DNA of 6,637 bases from an uncultured Solirubrobacter sp. (lineage in GTDB: Bacteria; Actinomycetota; Thermoleophilia; Solirubrobacterales; Solirubrobacteraceae), in contig CALMNS010000480.1 in NCBI GenBank assembly GCA_937871635.1, positions 1 through 6,637 on the forward strand. Reading direction: 5' to 3'. Made by a program: the position numbers and the translations under genes. Under the pieces are notes generated by a model. That model had not been told where the DNA came from, did no database searches, and saw nothing but the letters and a program-made list of their open reading frames with translations. This document shows positions 5,729 to 6,637 of this stretch, one piece after another. Positions within the stretch are counted from its first letter, which is position 1. Each line of letters begins with the position of its first letter.

Positions 5729-6148
5729 TCACGGCTGCAGGAGGTCGTTCTGGGCGGACGCCCGGGCGGCGACGACCGTCACGGCGGCCGGGCGGACGTC
5801 CTCGGACTCGACACTTACGGAGTAGGTCCCCTCGGTGACGTCGACCTTCAGCTCGGCGGTCCCGCGCGGGTTGACCGGGCTCGTCCGCTGGCGAAGGCCG
5901 GGCTTGCCCTCGGCGGGCTCGTCGGTCTCGAGCGTCACCTCGTGCGAGTCGGCGGACTGGTTGGCGATGATCAGCATGATGGGGCCGGCGCCAAAGCGCC
6001 GCGGGGAGACCTGTACCCGGTCCTCGGTGATCGCCGCGGTGACGTTGATCGGCGCCGGTGGGCGTGGCTCGTTCGCGTACTCCTCGGTGGAGCCACATCC
6101 GGCGGCGGCGAGCGCGACCAGCGTCGCTGGGATGAGGGGGCGCGTCAT
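5729..6148 (-). CDS. Putative lipoprotein with cupredoxin-like beta domain
   Basis: 139 residues from ATG 6146-6148. The N-terminus MTRPLIPATLVALAAAGC is a lipoprotein signal: basic n-region, hydrophobic stretch, lipobox AAGC with lipidated Cys18, so the mature protein should be anchored on the outer face of the cytoplasmic membrane. A Pro-rich linker (about 27-34) leads to a beta-rich domain (35-127) in which FGAGPIMLIIANQSADSHEVTLETD (52-76) resembles the strand pairs of cupredoxin-like domains. Only one His (H69), no Cys after Cys18 and a single distant Met (M58) are present, so a classical copper site is lacking and electron transfer is unlikely. The late PRGTAELKVDVTEGTYSVSVES (94-115) also fits an Ig/cupredoxin beta sandwich. 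Upstream in-frame codons back to 6496 were rejected because they would bury the signal peptide. Function unknown. Confidence 0.82.
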   Translation of the reverse strand: MTRPLIPATLVALAAAGCGSTEEYANEPRPPAPINVTAAITEDRVQVSPRRFGAGPIMLIIANQSADSHEVTLETDEPAEGKPGLRQRTSPVNPRGTAELKVDVTEGTYSVSVESEDVRPAAVTVVAARASAQNDLLQP

Positions 6149-6290
6149 CTCTCCTTGTCCTGCGGGGTCCGCCGCGAAGGAACGGCACGGTTCACACGAG
6201 ACCGTCACGCACCCTACCCCGATTCCAATCGAGCACGATGCATGGCGCCTCTCATGGCGTCCGGGCCGTTGCGTAGACCACGCGGCCCGG
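6149..6290. other. Divergent intergenic region between lipoprotein and exonuclease genes
   Basis: 142 nt that must hold both outward promoters. I find no convincing -35/-10 pair; TTCACA (6191-6196) with TACCCC 18 bp on is the best plus-strand candidate and is weak. Contents: a 12-bp inverted repeat CGATT-CC-AATCG (6220-6231), a direct repeat CATGGCG (6241-6247 and 6253-6259), and the left arm of a 9-bp hairpin reaching the exonuclease start codon. Confidence 0.6.
6151..6156 (-). promoter_or_regulatory. Unusually close ribosome binding site of the lipoprotein gene
   Basis: AAGGAG on the minus strand (6156-6151) is followed by only AG before ATG 6148. The core is strong but the spacing of 2 nt is shorter than usual (about 5-9). 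The signal peptide nevertheless fixes this ATG. Confidence 0.5.
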
Positions 6291-6291
6291 A
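6260..6291 (+). repeat. 9-bp stem-loop reaching the exonuclease start codon
   Basis: TCCGGGCCG (6260-6268) is the exact reverse complement of CGGCCCGGA (6283-6291), separated by 14 nt; CGT/ACG (6272-6274/6280-6282) can pair within the loop. The right arm includes the A of ATG 6291 and the place where a Shine-Dalgarno would be. It could limit initiation on the exonuclease mRNA, or be chance in such GC-rich sequence. Confidence 0.4.
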
Positions 6292-6637
6292 TGCTCGCCG
6301 ACGCCCTGGCCACCACGGAGTTCCTCGCCGTCGACACGGAGACGAACGGCCGCGCCCGCGAGGAGTGCGAGCTCACCGAGGTCGGCGCGGTGCTCGTCGG
6401 CGGCGGCGAGCTGCACGACCGCTGGGGCTCGCTCGTCGGCGTCTCGCAGCCGCTGTCGCGGGGGATCCAGCGCTTCACCGGGATCTCGCAGGCCATGGTC
6501 GACTCCGCGCCGCCGCCCGAGGCGGTGCTGCCCGAGCTCGCAGCGCGGATGCGGGGGCGGGTGCTCGTCGCGCACTCGGCCCGCTTCGACGAGCGCGTCC
6601 TGCGCCAGGCCTTCGCCCGGGCGGCGCTCGACTGGCC
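6291..6637 (+). CDS. DnaQ-like DEDDh 3'-5' exonuclease, N-terminal part only
   Basis: Nuclease domain related to the epsilon proofreading subunit of DNA polymerase III. 115 full codons are visible before the window ends. ExoI motif FLAVDTETNG has metal-binding Asp15 and Glu17; GIQRFTGIS (58-66) matches the usual loop before motif II; ExoII AHSARFD gives Asp100, with Ser96 where Asn is common. ExoIII, with the catalytic His, would lie beyond the edge. Proteins of this kind in actinobacteria may continue into a GIY-YIG (UvrC-like) or helicase part, or stop after the nuclease; the window cannot tell. ATG 6291-6293 is the first in-frame start near motif I and no good Shine-Dalgarno precedes it. 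It is the only plus-strand gene, divergent from the lipoprotein. Confidence 0.9.
   Translation, partial: MLADALATTEFLAVDTETNGRAREECELTEVGAVLVGGGELHDRWGSLVGVSQPLSRGIQRFTGISQAMVDSAPPPEAVLPELAARMRGRVLVAHSARFDERVLRQAFARAALDW

Noticed and set aside
6149..6496. Extension of the lipoprotein frame upstream to 6496
   Set aside because: It would bury the lipoprotein signal peptide and runs antisense through the exonuclease gene.
1..6637. tRNA or rRNA genes, CRISPR arrays, insertion sequences, attachment sites
   Set aside because: No cloverleaf-like segment, regular repeat-spacer pattern, transposase motif or terminal inverted repeat was seen on either strand.

Overview
This is a high-GC window (by eye around 70 %) with the codon use of a G+C-rich actinobacterium. 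The gene set suggests the Thermoleophilia/Solirubrobacterales side of that phylum: a crotonyl-CoA carboxylase/reductase followed by a small aromatic-rich protein, a GQN-type CorA, and a lipoprotein with a degenerate cupredoxin-like look. That placement rests on recalled family resemblance, not on a marker gene. Nothing points to a plasmid, phage, transposon or CRISPR locus. All genes read leftwards (minus strand) except the one at the right edge.

Right to left along the minus strand. (i) 6291-6637 (+) is the start of a DnaQ-like DEDDh exonuclease, cut by the window edge and divergent from the next gene. (ii) 5729-6148 (-) encodes a 139-residue lipoprotein. (iii) 4823-5659 (-) is an epoxide-hydrolase-like alpha/beta hydrolase. 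It is followed after 2 nt by (iv) 3876-4820 (-), a CorA-family divalent cation transporter. (v) 2568-3824 (-), 51 nt further on, is a crotonyl-CoA carboxylase/reductase (Ccr). (vi) 2209-2568 (-) overlaps the ccr stop codon by one base and encodes a 119-residue protein of unknown function. A GC-rich hairpin (2153-2182) closes this run. (vii) 1475-2110 (-) is a TetR-family repressor and (viii) 1-1384 (-) is a 14-TM DHA2/EmrB-QacA-type drug efflux pump, cut by the left edge.

Two functional units stand out. The TetR/MFS pair looks like a self-contained drug-responsive efflux module. A 20-bp inverted repeat lies across the spacer and -10 box of a good tetR promoter, the transcript appears leaderless or nearly so, and a diverged copy of the same operator sits just upstream of the pump's ribosome binding site. 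The second unit is ccr plus the coupled 119-residue gene. Ccr makes ethylmalonyl-CoA from crotonyl-CoA, CO2 and NADPH, and the residues known to hold CO2 in the family appear to be kept. No other ethylmalonyl-CoA pathway gene lies in the window, so whether Ccr serves C2 assimilation or extender-unit supply cannot be told here. The small partner, predicted to have an ABM-like dimeric alpha+beta fold, is the most promising undescribed element. I see no clearly novel multi-gene system beyond these points.
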